Below, in pieces: positions 1-9,608 of a DNA stretch of 64,000 nt. The translations under genes were made by a program, and so were the position numbers. The DNA comes from Thermosediminibacter litoriperuensis. Its GTDB lineage: Bacteria; Bacillota; Thermosediminibacteria; Thermosediminibacterales; Thermosediminibacteraceae. Under the pieces are notes generated by a model. The model had not been told where the DNA came from, ran no database searches, and saw nothing but the letters and a program-made list of their open reading frames with translations. How positions within the stretch are numbered: position 1 is the first letter of the stretch; each line of letters starts with the position of its first letter. Location of the stretch: assembly GCF_008124715.1 (NCBI RefSeq), contig NZ_VNHO01000005.1:48894-112893 (forward strand), in the 5' to 3' direction.

Positions 1-1636
1 TGATGTTAAATATATCGCTTACAATGAGTTCCCGCTTCCTTATAACCACCGATGAATCACCGGTAATTTCGTCCTGGGGCCCGGCTTCCCTGTCGTTAAT
101 CTCCACCAGCGGTTCTACCGGTATCTCACGGCCGTTGATGTAGATTAAAACCCTGTGTTCGTCGTTTATGAAATCCCGGACTCTGGCCCGGCCAGGGTCT
201 CCGGGTCTGGCTTCTTCAATCATAATTCTCGCGCCTTCCTTCACCGGATCATCGAGTCCAGCCTGCAGCCCGTCCACGGTTATAACGGCAGGCTTCCCCA
301 GGCTGCCCGGAACAACTTTGAGTTCGCCGTTGAGCCTGAAGGTGAGGGCCGGCCCGGGAAGACCGAATATCCGGGCGGAAGAAAAACCGGCGTGGATCAG
401 GGCCTGAAATACGGTGGGTTTATCCCTCCCCAGGATATGGACGGCGCCGTCGTTTACGTACACCTTTATGAAGGACAGTGTGGTACCCTCCAGGGCATTG
501 GCCCCTATTCCCACCGGTGTTACGGCAAAGGGCCCTGATAAACCACTGCCGCAGCCCTTTACAAACTGAATTGACTCCAGAGTTTTTACCCCAACCCTGT
601 CCTTCGGAATTTCCAGGTTTGCCGCTATGGCTTCCTGTAAACCGGGCAGTAAACTGCCTCCGCCGACGCAGAGCACCGCCGCCGGAGGCCTGCCGTTGAG
701 TTCCAGTATCCTCCCCGCTATCCGCGCAGAAAGGTCCCATACCGCCTCTTTTACGGTTTCCATAATTTCCCGCGATTCCAGTTGCCTACAAAGCCCCAGA
801 ATATCGGTAAACTCTATCCTGTCCCGGGTTAAAAGTTCTCTCTTGACCCTCTCTCCCTCGGCAAAATCCAGGAGGAATGCTTCACATATTTTCTCGGTTA
901 TCTCATCGCCCGCCATGGGAACCATTCCGTAGGCAAAGATACTCCCATCTCTGGACAGTGCTATATCCGAAGTGCCGGCGCCTATATCCACCAGGGCTAG
1001 GTTTAACCTTCTCATGCCGGGAGGAACTGCCAGAAAGCTGGCAGCAATCGGCTCCAGGGTAATACTGTCCAGCTCCAGGCCGCACCTTCTTAAAACCGCA
1101 ATAAGACTTTCCACTACCGAGCGGGGAAGAAATGTGGCCACTATATCCACCGAAATGTTCCTGCCCTTTTGTCCCAGCAGATTCTCTATAGGCTCTCCTT
1201 CAAGGTACCACCTGATCACGCTGTACCCTACGCAGTGATAATCCAGGAAAGCCTCCTGGGTATTTTTACCCGAAATGGACTTTATTGCCTTTCCCAACGC
1301 ATCAGCTTCCAGACTCCTGATATCGTTGCCGTCGATTTCCTTAAAAGGGGAAATCGTTTTTTCCGCTCTTGCTTCGACGGTAACCAGAGCTCGTCCTGCG
1401 GCGGCCACCGCCGCCTTCTTCAGCTCATACCCCAGCCTTTTCTCCAGGTTTTCCTTGACGCGGCGTACGCTTTCGGCTACCACTTCCACATCGTGGATCT
1501 GGCCGTCGTACATCGCCCTGCTTTCGTGCTCCAAAACTTCGTAGTCCTTTATTATAAATTCTCTGCCTTCTTTGTATAAAACTACGCCCACAACGGTTCT
1601 AGTGCCGATATCGAGGGCAAACACTTCGCGGTCCAT
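1..1636 (-). CDS. Large FtsA-like (ASKHA-fold) cell-division ATPase, 3' end outside window
   Basis: The frame is open from an ATG at 1636 to the left edge, giving at least 545 residues, so the gene is cut by the window. The N-terminus (MDREVFALDIGT) is the phosphate-1 loop of the actin/FtsA fold. A second loop reads LVDIGAGTSDIAL and an adenosine motif reads CVGGGSLLPGL. FtsA proper is about 420 residues, so this is the longer FtsA-domain protein found in many Clostridia. Its C-terminal extension has repeated beta-rich stretches with charged segments. It lies directly downstream of minE in the same direction, which suits a role at the membrane in division or shape. An SD-like AGGAGG lies about 14 nt upstream, rather far. 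The exact function is not known to me. Confidence 0.8.
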   Translation of the reverse strand, partial: MDREVFALDIGTRTVVGVVLYKEGREFIIKDYEVLEHESRAMYDGQIHDVEVVAESVRRVKENLEKRLGYELKKAAVAAAGRALVTVEARAEKTISPFKEIDGNDIRSLEADALGKAIKSISGKNTQEAFLDYHCVGYSVIRWYLEGEPIENLLGQKGRNISVDIVATFLPRSVVESLIAVLRRCGLELDSITLEPIAASFLAVPPGMRRLNLALVDIGAGTSDIALSRDGSIFAYGMVPMAGDEITEKICEAFLLDFAEGERVKRELLTRDRIEFTDILGLCRQLESREIMETVKEAVWDLSARIAGRILELNGRPPAAVLCVGGGSLLPGLQEAIAANLEIPKDRVGVKTLESIQFVKGCGSGLSGPFAVTPVGIGANALEGTTLSFIKVYVNDGAVHILGRDKPTVFQALIHAGFSSARIFGLPGPALTFRLNGELKVVPGSLGKPAVITVDGLQAGLDDPVKEGARIMIEEARPGDPGRARVRDFINDEHRVLIYINGREIPVEPLVEINDREAGPQDEITGDSSVVIRKRELIVSDIFNI

Positions 1637-1658
1637 TGCCCCAAAATTTTCCTCCTTT

Positions 1659-1940
1659 TTATGCCCGAGCAACGTGCTTGATCCTTTTAATCGGTATATT
1701 GGCCACCAGAGCCGGCACCGTTATTTCTTCGTCTTTTTTCATCCTGGTAAGTTTTACTTCTAGCCCCTCTTCTTCTATATCCACGTAGTCGGAAATTATA
1801 TTTATTATCTGGCTCTTTATCATTTCGAGAAACTGCGGGGAAACGTTGGCCCTGTCATGGACGAGAATGAGCCTCAGCCTCTCTTTGGCTATATCCTTAC
1901 TGGATACATCTTCCCTGCCGAAAAGTTTCAGAAAATCCAT
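1659..1940 (-). CDS. minE: Cell division topological specificity factor MinE
   Basis: A 93-residue protein, the usual MinE length. The N-terminal MDFLKLFGR helix is the membrane and MinD contact region. The middle SKDIAKERLRLILVHDRAN is the classic MinE signature. MinE stimulates the MinD ATPase and drives pole-to-pole oscillation of MinCD so that the Z ring forms at mid-cell. It follows minD by 15 nt. MinE in a Gram-positive rod is typical of Clostridia, whereas Bacillus uses DivIVA/MinJ. Confidence 0.95.
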   Translation of the reverse strand: MDFLKLFGREDVSSKDIAKERLRLILVHDRANVSPQFLEMIKSQIINIISDYVDIEEEGLEVKLTRMKKDEEITVPALVANIPIKRIKHVARA

Positions 1941-1955
1941 TTACCAATGCCCCCC

Positions 1956-2762
1956 TTACTTTCTAGGTTTTAATCCGAACAACATCCTGAGCCTTTCCAT
2001 CAGGGTCGGCTCCACGTCCAGGGACATTATGGGCACATCTTCTCCCTCTATTCTGCGAGTCACGTTTCGGTAAGCCTGCCCTGCTTTTGAATTTTCATCG
2101 GCCACCGCCGGTTCTCCCCTGTTGGTGGATATTACTATCCTCTCATCTTCGGGTATGACGCCCAACAGGTCGACAGCCAGTATATCTATAATATCGTCTA
2201 TATCCATCATATCGCCGCGCTTGACCATGTCGGGCCTTATCCTGTTTATTATGAGCTTGGGCTCTTCGAACCCGGCGGCTTCCAGCAGGCCTATCACCCT
2301 GTCGGCATCCCGGACGGCAGAAACCTCGGGTGTCGATACGATGATCGCTTTATCGGCGCCGGCTATGGCGTTTTTGAATCCCTGCTCTATACCGGCCGGG
2401 CAGTCTACCAGCACGTAATCAAACTCCTCTCTAAGCTGGTCGCATAAGTCCTTCATCTGTTCGGGAGATACCGCAGTCTTGTCCTTGGTCTGGGCTGCCG
2501 GCAAAAGGTACAGATTTTCAAAACGCTTGTCCCTTATCAGGGCCTGTTTGAGCCTGCATACACCCTGAACCACGTCCACCAGATCGTACACGATGCGGTT
2601 TTCCAGGCCCATCACCACATCGAGATTTCTAAGGCCGATATCGGCATCTATCATGACTACCTTCCTGTGCTTTAAAAGAGCAAGACCAGTTCCGATGTTG
2701 GCGGTAGTGGTGGTTTTCCCCACTCCGCCCTTTCCGGAAGTAATAACGATTACCTGACCCAT
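1956..2762 (-). CDS. minD: Septum site-determining ATPase MinD
   Basis: A 268-residue ParA/MinD ATPase. The deviant Walker A reads SGKGGVGKTTT at the N-terminus, the A' box is VMIDADIGLRNLD, and Walker B is YVLVDCPAG. The C-terminal stretch MERLRMLFGLKPRK is the amphipathic membrane-targeting helix. MinD binds ATP, dimerises on the membrane and recruits MinC to block FtsZ assembly away from mid-cell. It is the middle gene of a minC-minD-minE operon. Confidence 0.97.
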   Translation of the reverse strand: MGQVIVITSGKGGVGKTTTTANIGTGLALLKHRKVVMIDADIGLRNLDVVMGLENRIVYDLVDVVQGVCRLKQALIRDKRFENLYLLPAAQTKDKTAVSPEQMKDLCDQLREEFDYVLVDCPAGIEQGFKNAIAGADKAIIVSTPEVSAVRDADRVIGLLEAAGFEEPKLIINRIRPDMVKRGDMMDIDDIIDILAVDLLGVIPEDERIVISTNRGEPAVADENSKAGQAYRNVTRRIEGEDVPIMSLDVEPTLMERLRMLFGLKPRK

Positions 2763-2795
2763 TGGTTCCCCTCCTGTCCTCTTTTTATACCGTCG

Positions 2796-3404
2796 TTAAA
2801 TTAAGTAGTAAGGTTCGATAATTATGATTCCATCTTTCAATCGAGCCACTTCCGGGCCCTGGGGCATGTCGCTTTTTTCTTCGGGAGGCCTCGATATAAC
2901 ATGGGCTATTCTGAGCTGGATCGGTTGCAGTCTGTAGGCTGCCACTATCGAATTCCCGTCGCCCTCGGCTCCTGCATGGGCCATACCCCGTAAAGTCCCA
3001 AAAACCAGTATATCTCCTTTTGCTATTATTTCGCTCCCCGGATTGGCATCACCCACGATTACTACATTGCCCCTATAAGCGATCCTCTGTCCAGAACGCA
3101 GCGTCTTCTTCAGAATCAGGGTATCCGGTTGTGGTGAACCGGGGAAGGTGATTGTGCGCAGCGGTTTATCCTTTCTGAGGTGCAAACCGAAATCCCGCAG
3201 CATTGTTTCCAGCTGCTCTAATTCGTCCTGGCTTACGTATCCCTCCTTGACCAGCAGGCGTGCCTGGCCACCCTTAAAAAATTCTCCGCCCCTCTGGAGT
3301 TTTTCGAAGATCTTGTTTTTTATCGTATCAAAGTCCGATTGGTGGCGTAAAATTATAGAAATTCCATCTCTTGTCCCTTTTATTACCACCGGTTCCTGAT
3401 TCAT
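2796..3404 (-). CDS. minC: Septum site-determining protein MinC (FtsZ inhibitor)
   Basis: A 202-residue protein with two MinC domains. The N-terminal part (about 1-100) opens with VVIKGTRDGISIIL. The C-terminal beta-helix (about 105-200) carries RSGQRIAYRGNVVIVGDANPG and GTLRGMAHAGAEGD, the conserved surface that binds MinD. It destabilises FtsZ polymers at the poles. It is the first gene of minCDE; the stem-loop upstream (3474-3505) ends the preceding shape operon, so min transcription probably starts in the short gap near 3410-3475. Confidence 0.95.
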   Translation of the reverse strand: MNQEPVVIKGTRDGISIILRHQSDFDTIKNKIFEKLQRGGEFFKGGQARLLVKEGYVSQDELEQLETMLRDFGLHLRKDKPLRTITFPGSPQPDTLILKKTLRSGQRIAYRGNVVIVGDANPGSEIIAKGDILVFGTLRGMAHAGAEGDGNSIVAAYRLQPIQLRIAHVISRPPEEKSDMPQGPEVARLKDGIIIIEPYYLI

Positions 3405-3473
3405 CTATGCTCCCTCCGCAGCCTCGTCTTCTATCAATATTCTTCAAAAAATAGCCAATTCCTTCTTACGATA

Positions 3474-3505
3474 ACAAAAAAACCAGAATCTGTAAGATTC
3501 TGGTT
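3474..3505 (-). terminator. Rho-independent terminator after mrdA
   Basis: A perfect 10-bp stem (AACCAGAATC / GATTCTGGTT, 3481-3490 and 3496-3505) with a 5-nt loop. On the minus strand it is followed by a run of Us. It lies 5 nt beyond the mrdA stop and separates the radC-mre-mrdA transcript from minCDE. Confidence 0.9.
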
Positions 3506-3510
3506 CATGG

Positions 3511-5598
3511 TCAATCGGAAATTTCAAGGGAGCTTTGATTTGACTGTTCAGTATTTTCGTCCAGGCCAAAGTAAGCGTTCAGGATTGCTTTGGCCACAGG
3601 CCCGCCGGTGGCTCCTCCGGATCCGGCCTGCTCTATGAACACCACTACAGCTACTTCCGGATCTTCAAAAGGGGCAAAGGCTACAAACCAGCCGTGAGGC
3701 GTTTTTTTTACGTCCCACTGAGCCGTACCGGTTTTGGCCCCCAGGGAAACCGGGAAATCAGAAAAAACCGAGTGAGCGGTACCTCCCGGGAGCACAACCC
3801 CCCTCATGCCTTCTTTTATAATCTCGAAGGTTTTTTTAGAGACTTGGACCTCGCCGGCGACTTCGGGTTTTCTTTCAAAAATCACATGTCCATCGGCATC
3901 TACAATACTTTTTACAAGATACGGTTTCATCCAGCGGCCTTCATTGGCTATGGCGGAAATATAAGTCGCGATCTGCAGCGGGGTATACTGGTGGTAACCC
4001 TGTCCGATGGCCGCATCGAGAGTTTCCGCCGGGTACCATATCTTGTCCTGCGCCTTCTTGAAAACTCTGGCCTTGTATTCCCTGCTTGCCACATTACCTG
4101 CTTTTTCTCCGGGCAGCTCGATCCCGGTAATATTTCCGAGGCCGTACATGCGGGCGTATTTTTCAATAGTATCGATCCCGAGGCGCCTTCCCATTTCATA
4201 AAAAAATATATTGCATGACTCCGCTATGGCCTTTACCACATCGACAATGCCGTGACCGCCGGGCTTCCAGTCCTTTTTCGGGGCTATGGTCCAGTATACC
4301 CCTGGGTCGCGAATTTTCTCCCTTTCGTCGGTGACCTTTTCTTCAAGGGCAGCCGTGGCCGTGACCATTTTAAACACCGAACCGGGCGGATATACTTCCG
4401 ATACGGCTATATTGACCATCGGTTTCAGCGGGTTATTTACCAGGCTTTCCCATTCCGCCTGGGTAATCCCCCGGGCAAACATATTGGGGTCGAAACCGGG
4501 AACGCTTGCCATGGCCAGCACTTCTCCAGTCTTGACGTTGAGCGCCACCACAGCTCCTCGCTTGGCATTGGGAAAAGGGTTTTTCCTGTCGGTCTGCAGC
4601 TTTATGAGCTGTTCCTGGAGGGCCTCCTCTGCCACCTGCTGCAGTTCTGCGTCGATAGTCAGACTTACCGTAGCCCCCGGTACCGCCGGCTTTTCTCCCA
4701 GGGTCCTGATGGGCTTGCCCGTAGCGGTAACCTCCACCTGTTTACCGCCGTCTTTACCCTTCAGGTAGGTTTCCAGCACCTTTTCCAGGCCCATCTTACC
4801 CACCAGGTCCCCCGGCCGGTACCCTTTTTCCCTAAGGATTTCGAGCTCCTGCTGATTTATCTCGCCCACGTACCCGAATATGTGGGATCCCATGCTGCCG
4901 TATATGTAATTCCTTATGGGCTCAACCTCGATATATACACCCGGAAGGCGGCGCTCTTCGATTTTAGCCACCGTCTCCATATCCACATTGGTCTTCAACC
5001 TGACAGGCATGTATTTTTTATATCCCTGGTCCCTAATCTTATTTCGAAAGGTGTGAAATGCATAGGATACGAGAACCGGCGTATCAGCGGGAGCATCTGC
5101 TACAATTTTCCCATTGGTAACGTCAACAGTTTTTACTTCAATCCTTTTTCCGGTCTTTTCATCGATTACCTGGATATCACTGGTGTCCACTTTTCCATCG
5201 CCGTTCACGTCGTATAGCGGCAGCTTTTCCAGGAACACCTCGCCCTTTTCATTTACCGTGTACCTTTCCTTAACCACATGGGTTACTTCGGGCATGTTCA
5301 GGATCTGGCTCAAAGTCCGGAAGACCTCTTCCTGCTCTTCAAGAGACGAGTTCACGTTCATGTAGGAAACTGTATAACTCGGCTTGCTGTTCACCAGTTC
5401 CTTTCCATTCCTGTCTTTAAAAACACCCCGGGGAGCCGTCACCGGCACAATCCTTATTCGATTTTCCTGGGCAAGCTTTTCGTATTCAGCGCCGCTGACT
5501 ATCTGGAGCATAAAAAGCCCTATACTTAGAAAAAGAAATATGCCCACCGTTATCCACGTATAGATATGGAGTCTTCTTTCCATTTTCTTGGCATCCAC
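3511..5598 (-). CDS. mrdA: Penicillin-binding protein 2, elongation transpeptidase
   Basis: A 695-residue class B PBP. There is one N-terminal membrane helix (about 15-33), then the PBP dimerisation domain and the transpeptidase. The active-site motifs are visible: SVFK (catalytic Ser) inside YPPGSVFKMVTATAAL, SCN in AESCNIFFYEM, and KTGT in LGAKTGTAQW. It cross-links peptidoglycan during rod elongation together with MreBCD and RodA. An unusual insert near 130-145 (DVNGDGKVDTSDIQV) resembles a dockerin/EF-hand calcium loop. The start is GTG, supported by GAGGAGAA about 7 nt upstream. It is the last gene of the mre operon. Confidence 0.95.
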   Translation of the reverse strand: MDAKKMERRLHIYTWITVGIFLFLSIGLFMLQIVSGAEYEKLAQENRIRIVPVTAPRGVFKDRNGKELVNSKPSYTVSYMNVNSSLEEQEEVFRTLSQILNMPEVTHVVKERYTVNEKGEVFLEKLPLYDVNGDGKVDTSDIQVIDEKTGKRIEVKTVDVTNGKIVADAPADTPVLVSYAFHTFRNKIRDQGYKKYMPVRLKTNVDMETVAKIEERRLPGVYIEVEPIRNYIYGSMGSHIFGYVGEINQQELEILREKGYRPGDLVGKMGLEKVLETYLKGKDGGKQVEVTATGKPIRTLGEKPAVPGATVSLTIDAELQQVAEEALQEQLIKLQTDRKNPFPNAKRGAVVALNVKTGEVLAMASVPGFDPNMFARGITQAEWESLVNNPLKPMVNIAVSEVYPPGSVFKMVTATAALEEKVTDEREKIRDPGVYWTIAPKKDWKPGGHGIVDVVKAIAESCNIFFYEMGRRLGIDTIEKYARMYGLGNITGIELPGEKAGNVASREYKARVFKKAQDKIWYPAETLDAAIGQGYHQYTPLQIATYISAIANEGRWMKPYLVKSIVDADGHVIFERKPEVAGEVQVSKKTFEIIKEGMRGVVLPGGTAHSVFSDFPVSLGAKTGTAQWDVKKTPHGWFVAFAPFEDPEVAVVVFIEQAGSGGATGGPVAKAILNAYFGLDENTEQSNQSSLEISD

Positions 5599-5616
5599 GG
5601 GTATTCTCCTCTGGAC

Positions 5617-6117
5617 TTAATATTTGGTGACAAAATAATAATTCAGCAATTTTTCCAGCCTCAAAATAGCGCTGTACATCACAGGGCCTATAACGGCGTT
5701 GTAAAGCGCTGAATATACCACTACAGGCATAAAAAGGCCGATCTTGTATTCGGGAGTTAACAGTAGAGCGGCCAGAAAAAATATGAGGTTATATAGCAAC
5801 GTTCCCATGAAAACAAAGCCCATGGTAAACACAACGGGACCCTTGAATAAGTCCCTAGTCCCGTAACCTACGAAATATCCGGTGAGGAGCTTTACCAGTG
5901 CGCTGAATCCCAGAAATTTACCGTAAACTATATCCTCAATAAGCCCGCTTATCAAACCGTAGGCGGCTCCCGAATTCTCGCCTTTTATCAATGCCATACA
6001 CAGTACAAACGCCAGTACAAAATCGGGCTTTACGCTCCCTATTTTAAAAAGCACTCCCAGGGTGGACTGCGCGATGATCAATAAAATAACGATCATCAAA
6101 TAGAATAACCACCTCAA
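5617..6117 (-). CDS. mreD: Rod shape-determining protein MreD
   Basis: A 166-residue, almost wholly hydrophobic protein with about five membrane helices, matching MreD in size and in its place between mreC and mrdA. The conserved feature GAAYGLISGLIEDIVYG is typical of the family. MreD is part of the elongasome in the cytoplasmic membrane. The start appears to be TTG (MRWLFYL), preceded by GGGAGGG at the end of mreC. Confidence 0.92.
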   Translation of the reverse strand: MRWLFYLMIVILLIIAQSTLGVLFKIGSVKPDFVLAFVLCMALIKGENSGAAYGLISGLIEDIVYGKFLGFSALVKLLTGYFVGYGTRDLFKGPVVFTMGFVFMGTLLYNLIFFLAALLLTPEYKIGLFMPVVVYSALYNAVIGPVMYSAILRLEKLLNYYFVTKY

Positions 6118-6120
6118 AGA

Positions 6121-6969
6121 CTATTCCCTCCCCGGGTCAGTGTTTGCGTTTTTGATGACGAAAACTTCTTCCAGTTTTTGAAAATCCACCGCCGGCTTTA
6201 CTATCGCGTACTGGGTCAGGTTATCCGATTCCTTTTTCACTTCGACTACCTCGCCTATGATTATCCCTTTGGGAACTATACCACCCAGCCCGGAAGATAT
6301 CACCACGTCTCCCTTGACTATAGAAGCATCAGCCGGCAAAAATACCATTTTAGCGTGGCCCGGCGGTGCCGGAGCTATATTCCCCTTAAGAATGCCGTTA
6401 TCCCGGGTCCTCTGTATCATGGCGCTTACCGACATCCTGTTATCCAGGAGCATAAGCACCTTCGCCCAGTTGTTTCCTACATCTATAGTATAGCCCACCA
6501 ATCCCCTTTCGGTGATGACTGCCATATCCTCCCGGATGCCGCTGCTCTTTCCCTTGTTTATTATTATCACGTTAAACCAATTGCCCGGGTCTCTGCCAAT
6601 CACTTCAGCGGCCACCATGTCGTACTGGGGATTTTTTTCCTCAAAATCCAGCATTCGTCGAAGCCTGGCGTTTTCATCCCTGTATTCTAGAAATCGGTGC
6701 TTGTATTCCATGAGCTCCGCCAGCTGTTTTTTCAAGGCCTCATTTTCCCTTTTCAGGTAAAACACTTGGGAAACCGATTCAAGACCGCCCCTCACTCCGT
6801 GGGATATCCAGGAAAAAACCTCCTGGGCGGGTTTCATCAATGAGATGGCAGGGCTTTCTATTTTGTTAAACAATAGGCCGTTCCGTGCCGTGATATTTAC
6901 GGTAAAGCTCAGAGCAGCTACCAGCAACATTAACAAAAAACCTTTTTTATAACGCCCAAGGCGTAACAA
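6121..6969 (-). CDS. mreC: Rod shape-determining protein MreC
   Basis: A 282-residue protein with an N-terminal membrane helix (about 11-28), a coiled coil (about 65-110, rich in E, K and L) and a beta-barrel domain containing AAEVIGRDPGNWFNVIIINKG. This is the standard MreC architecture. It scaffolds PBP2 and RodA on the outside of the membrane for cell-wall elongation. It lies between mreB and mreD, with 3 nt between its stop and the mreD start. Confidence 0.95.
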   Translation of the reverse strand: MLRLGRYKKGFLLMLLVAALSFTVNITARNGLLFNKIESPAISLMKPAQEVFSWISHGVRGGLESVSQVFYLKRENEALKKQLAELMEYKHRFLEYRDENARLRRMLDFEEKNPQYDMVAAEVIGRDPGNWFNVIIINKGKSSGIREDMAVITERGLVGYTIDVGNNWAKVLMLLDNRMSVSAMIQRTRDNGILKGNIAPAPPGHAKMVFLPADASIVKGDVVISSGLGGIVPKGIIIGEVVEVKKESDNLTQYAIVKPAVDFQKLEEVFVIKNANTDPGRE

Positions 6970-6984
6970 AAATCACCACGTCCT

Positions 6985-8019
6985 TTAAACGACTTTTTTG
7001 GATGACACCTGCACGCGCTTCAAGAGATCCAGTTCCTCGAGGGCTTTACCGGTCCCAAGCGCAACGCAGTCTAATGGGTTCTCGGCTATATGGACCGGCA
7101 TTCCCGTCTCGTGGTTGACTAGTTTATCAAGCCCGTATAGTAGCGAGCCGCCACCGCTCATGACGATACCCCGGTCCATTATATCAGCGGCAAGCTCTGG
7201 AGGAGTCTTTTCCAGCGTAACCTTTATCGCATCTAATATGCTGTTCACCGGTTCCATGAGCGCTTCCCTTATCTCCTCGGAAGTCACCTTTATGGTCTTC
7301 GGCAGGCCCGTTACCAGGTCCCTACCCCTTACATCCATTGTCTCCTCTTTGGGTTTAGGAAAAGCAGAGCCGATGGCGATCTTGATTTCTTCCGCCGTAC
7401 GTTCGCCAATCATGAGATTGTACTCTTTTTTAATGTAGTTTACTATTGCCTCATCCATCTCGTCGCCGCCCACGCGGATGGATTTGCTTGTCACTATTCC
7501 TCCGAGAGAAATAATAGCCACTTCGGTGGTACCGCCGCCTATATCCACGACCATATTGCCGGTAGGTTCCTGCACTTCAAGCCCCGCGCCGATGGCCGCC
7601 GCCATGGGCTCCTCTATGAGGTAGGCTTCCCTAGCTCCGGCCTGAAGGGTGGCATCTATAACCGCCCTTTTTTCCACTTCGGTGACACCCGAAGGGATAC
7701 CGACGACAACGCGAGGCTTTACAAAACTCCGGCTCTTTAACGCTTTTGATATGAAGTGTTTGAGCATCGTCTGGGTTACGTCAAAATCGGCGATTACCCC
7801 GTCTTTCAGCGGTCTAATGGCCACTATGTTCCCCGGGGTGCGGCCTATCATGTGTTTGGCCTCTTCCCCTACGGCGAGAATCGCCCCCGTGTCCCTCTGG
7901 ATAGCCACAACCGAAGGTTCCCTAAGTACTATTCCCTTGCCCTTAACGTGCACAAGCGTGTTTGCCGTACCCAAATCTATTCCTATATCTTTCGACAGCG
8001 CCCTGAAAAGCCCAAACAT
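6985..8019 (-). CDS. mreB: Actin-like rod shape protein MreB
   Basis: A 344-residue MreB. The phosphate-1 loop is [13 protein letters not shown], phosphate-2 is [15 protein letters not shown], and the adenosine motif is [14 protein letters not shown]. It polymerises under the membrane and directs lateral wall synthesis. AAAGGAG precedes the ATG at good distance. It is the first mre gene after radC and is co-directional with the whole block. Confidence 0.97.
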   Translation of the reverse strand: MFGLFRALSKDIGIDLGTANTLVHVKGKGIVLREPSVVAIQRDTGAILAVGEEAKHMIGRTPGNIVAIRPLKDGVIADFDVTQTMLKHFISKALKSRSFVKPRVVVGIPSGVTEVEKRAVIDATLQAGAREAYLIEEPMAAAIGAGLEVQEPTGNMVVDIGGGTTEVAIISLGGIVTSKSIRVGGDEMDEAIVNYIKKEYNLMIGERTAEEIKIAIGSAFPKPKEETMDVRGRDLVTGLPKTIKVTSEEIREALMEPVNSILDAIKVTLEKTPPELAADIMDRGIVMSGGGSLLYGLDKLVNHETGMPVHIAENPLDCVALGTGKALEELDLLKRVQVSSKKVV

Positions 8020-8059
8020 GAAAGTTACTCCTTTCCATTTCTTGTTGAATTTTCCTGTT

Positions 8060-8752
8060 TCATAGCAGTCCTTTTTCTTTGAAGCTTACGTAAGACGGGT
8101 TTCCGATAATTACGTGATCAAGGACATCTATCCCGAGGATCCTGCCTGCTTCCACCAGTCTCCGGGTGATTTCTATATCCTCCCTGCTCGGCGTCGGATC
8201 GCCGCTCGGGTGGTTATGCACCAGTATTATTGCTGCACTGCTCCTTTTGATGGCAGGTTTAAAGACCTCCCTCGGGTGGACGATAGAAGAGTTGAGGCTA
8301 CCGATGGAAATTTCCTCGATGGATATGACCCGATTTTTTACGTTGAGCAGGATAACCTTGAAGTGCTCCTTTTCCAGAAATCGCATTTCTTCCATTAATA
8401 ATTTTTTCACATCGACCGGCGACGATATTACGATGTCATCACTCCTGCAAAAGGCGGAAATCCGGCGACCGAGCTCAACAGCCGCCTTGATCTGTACCGC
8501 TTTTGCCGGACCGATGCCCTTTATTTTTGACAGCTCTTCGATGCCGGCCCGTGCCACAAATTCCAGCCCCGTTTTGCCGCCATCGCCCTTCAGGACCCTG
8601 TGAGCCAGCACCAGGGCTGATTCGGAAACGGTGCCGGTCCTTATTAAAAGGGCCAGGAGTTCAGCGTCGCTGAGCACTTCGGCTCCGTACCGCTGGAGGC
8701 GCTCCCTGGGCCTTTCTTCCCTGGGCAAATCCTTAATCGTCAAAGATGACAC
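8060..8752 (-). CDS. radC: RadC/YicR-family JAMM-domain protein
   Basis: A 230-residue protein with an N-terminal helix-hairpin-helix region ([19 protein letters not shown], about 70-90) and a C-terminal JAB1/MPN domain whose metal site reads [15 protein letters not shown]. The complete H-x-H...S...D set suggests metal binding. RadC's once-claimed repair role is doubtful and the substrate is unknown. Its position between maf and mreB is widely conserved in Firmicutes. Confidence 0.95.
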   Translation of the reverse strand: MSSLTIKDLPREERPRERLQRYGAEVLSDAELLALLIRTGTVSESALVLAHRVLKGDGGKTGLEFVARAGIEELSKIKGIGPAKAVQIKAAVELGRRISAFCRSDDIVISSPVDVKKLLMEEMRFLEKEHFKVILLNVKNRVISIEEISIGSLNSSIVHPREVFKPAIKRSSAAIILVHNHPSGDPTPSREDIEITRRLVEAGRILGIDVLDHVIIGNPSYVSFKEKGLL

Positions 8753-8768
8753 CGCAATATCCTCCCGA

Positions 8769-9347
8769 TCACAGGATTTCGACGCCGAAATGCGAAAGCA
8801 TAAAACCTAGTTTGAACAGGGGTAACCCCACAATATTATAATAACATCCTTCTATTCTCTCTACAAGCAAAGCCCCTTTGCCCTGTATGCCGTAACCGCC
8901 GGCTTTATCCATGGGCTCTCCTGTTTTTAAATAGTTTTCAATTTCACGCGGAGAGAGCTTTTTAAACTTCACCCGGCTTTCCTCGTAATCCGAAATTTTT
9001 CGCCCCGAAGCAGTATCTATAACGGCAATACCGGTATAAACACTATGCCACCTGCCACTCAACCGGGTGAGCATCTCCCTCGCGTTGTTTTCGTCCTCCG
9101 GTTTTCCCAGTATAATGTCGTCCACCACGACTATGGTGTCGGCCCCTATAACAATGCCTTCGCCTGCGCGCAGAGCCACATCCGCCGCCTTCTGATCGGC
9201 AAGGCGGACAGCCGCAAGTTCCGGTGGGCCTGAAGGTAGGAAGGCCTCGTCGATGCCGCTGGGAATCACTTTAAAATCAAGCCCCAACTGCGCCAGGAGT
9301 TCCCGCCGCCTTGGTGAAGCCGAGGCCAGGATTAACTTTTGAGCCAT
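8769..9347 (-). CDS. maf: Maf-family nucleoside triphosphate pyrophosphatase
   Basis: A 192-residue protein starting with LILASASPRRRELLAQLG, the Maf signature, followed by GADTIVVVDD and LSGRWHSVYTG. Maf enzymes hydrolyse dTTP, UTP or modified nucleotides to the monophosphate, as house-cleaning enzymes linked to arrest of septation. The gene sits between the DUF4321 gene and radC, a usual Clostridia arrangement. Confidence 0.95.
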   Translation of the reverse strand: MAQKLILASASPRRRELLAQLGLDFKVIPSGIDEAFLPSGPPELAAVRLADQKAADVALRAGEGIVIGADTIVVVDDIILGKPEDENNAREMLTRLSGRWHSVYTGIAVIDTASGRKISDYEESRVKFKKLSPREIENYLKTGEPMDKAGGYGIQGKGALLVERIEGCYYNIVGLPLFKLGFMLSHFGVEIL

Positions 9348-9359
9348 CTTTATCCCCCA

Positions 9360-9608
9360 TTACATCCTCTGGTATAAAAGGGCTCCGAGTAATACCCCAA
9401 GGGCTCCCGCCAGGTTAAGGTTCAAATAAAAGCCGAAGGAAAAGCCGGCTATACCCATGTCGAAACTGGACATATTCAAGCCCAGCTTCGGACCGTATGA
9501 AAGAAGGGGAACCACGTTTTTCAGGGCCTCGCCCACGGCGCTCCCCACAATCGCCCCGGCAAACAACAGTGTGATCAGCAGCGCCGTACTGCGGGTGCGC
9601 TTCTTCAT
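9360..9608 (-). CDS. DUF4321 small membrane protein
   Basis: An 82-residue protein with two predicted membrane helices (about 9-27 and 55-80) and a short middle segment containing LLSYGPKLGLN. The pattern and its place beside maf fit the DUF4321 family of Clostridia. Its start overlaps the stop of the upstream Gx gene by 4 nt, so the two are translationally coupled. The function is unknown. Confidence 0.75.
   Translation of the reverse strand: MKKRTRSTALLITLLFAGAIVGSAVGEALKNVVPLLSYGPKLGLNMSSFDMGIAGFSFGFYLNLNLAGALGVLLGALLYQRM

Noticed and set aside
4252..5217. 321-codon open frame on the plus strand
   Set aside because: Antisense shadow of mrdA with no recognisable domain or ribosome site.
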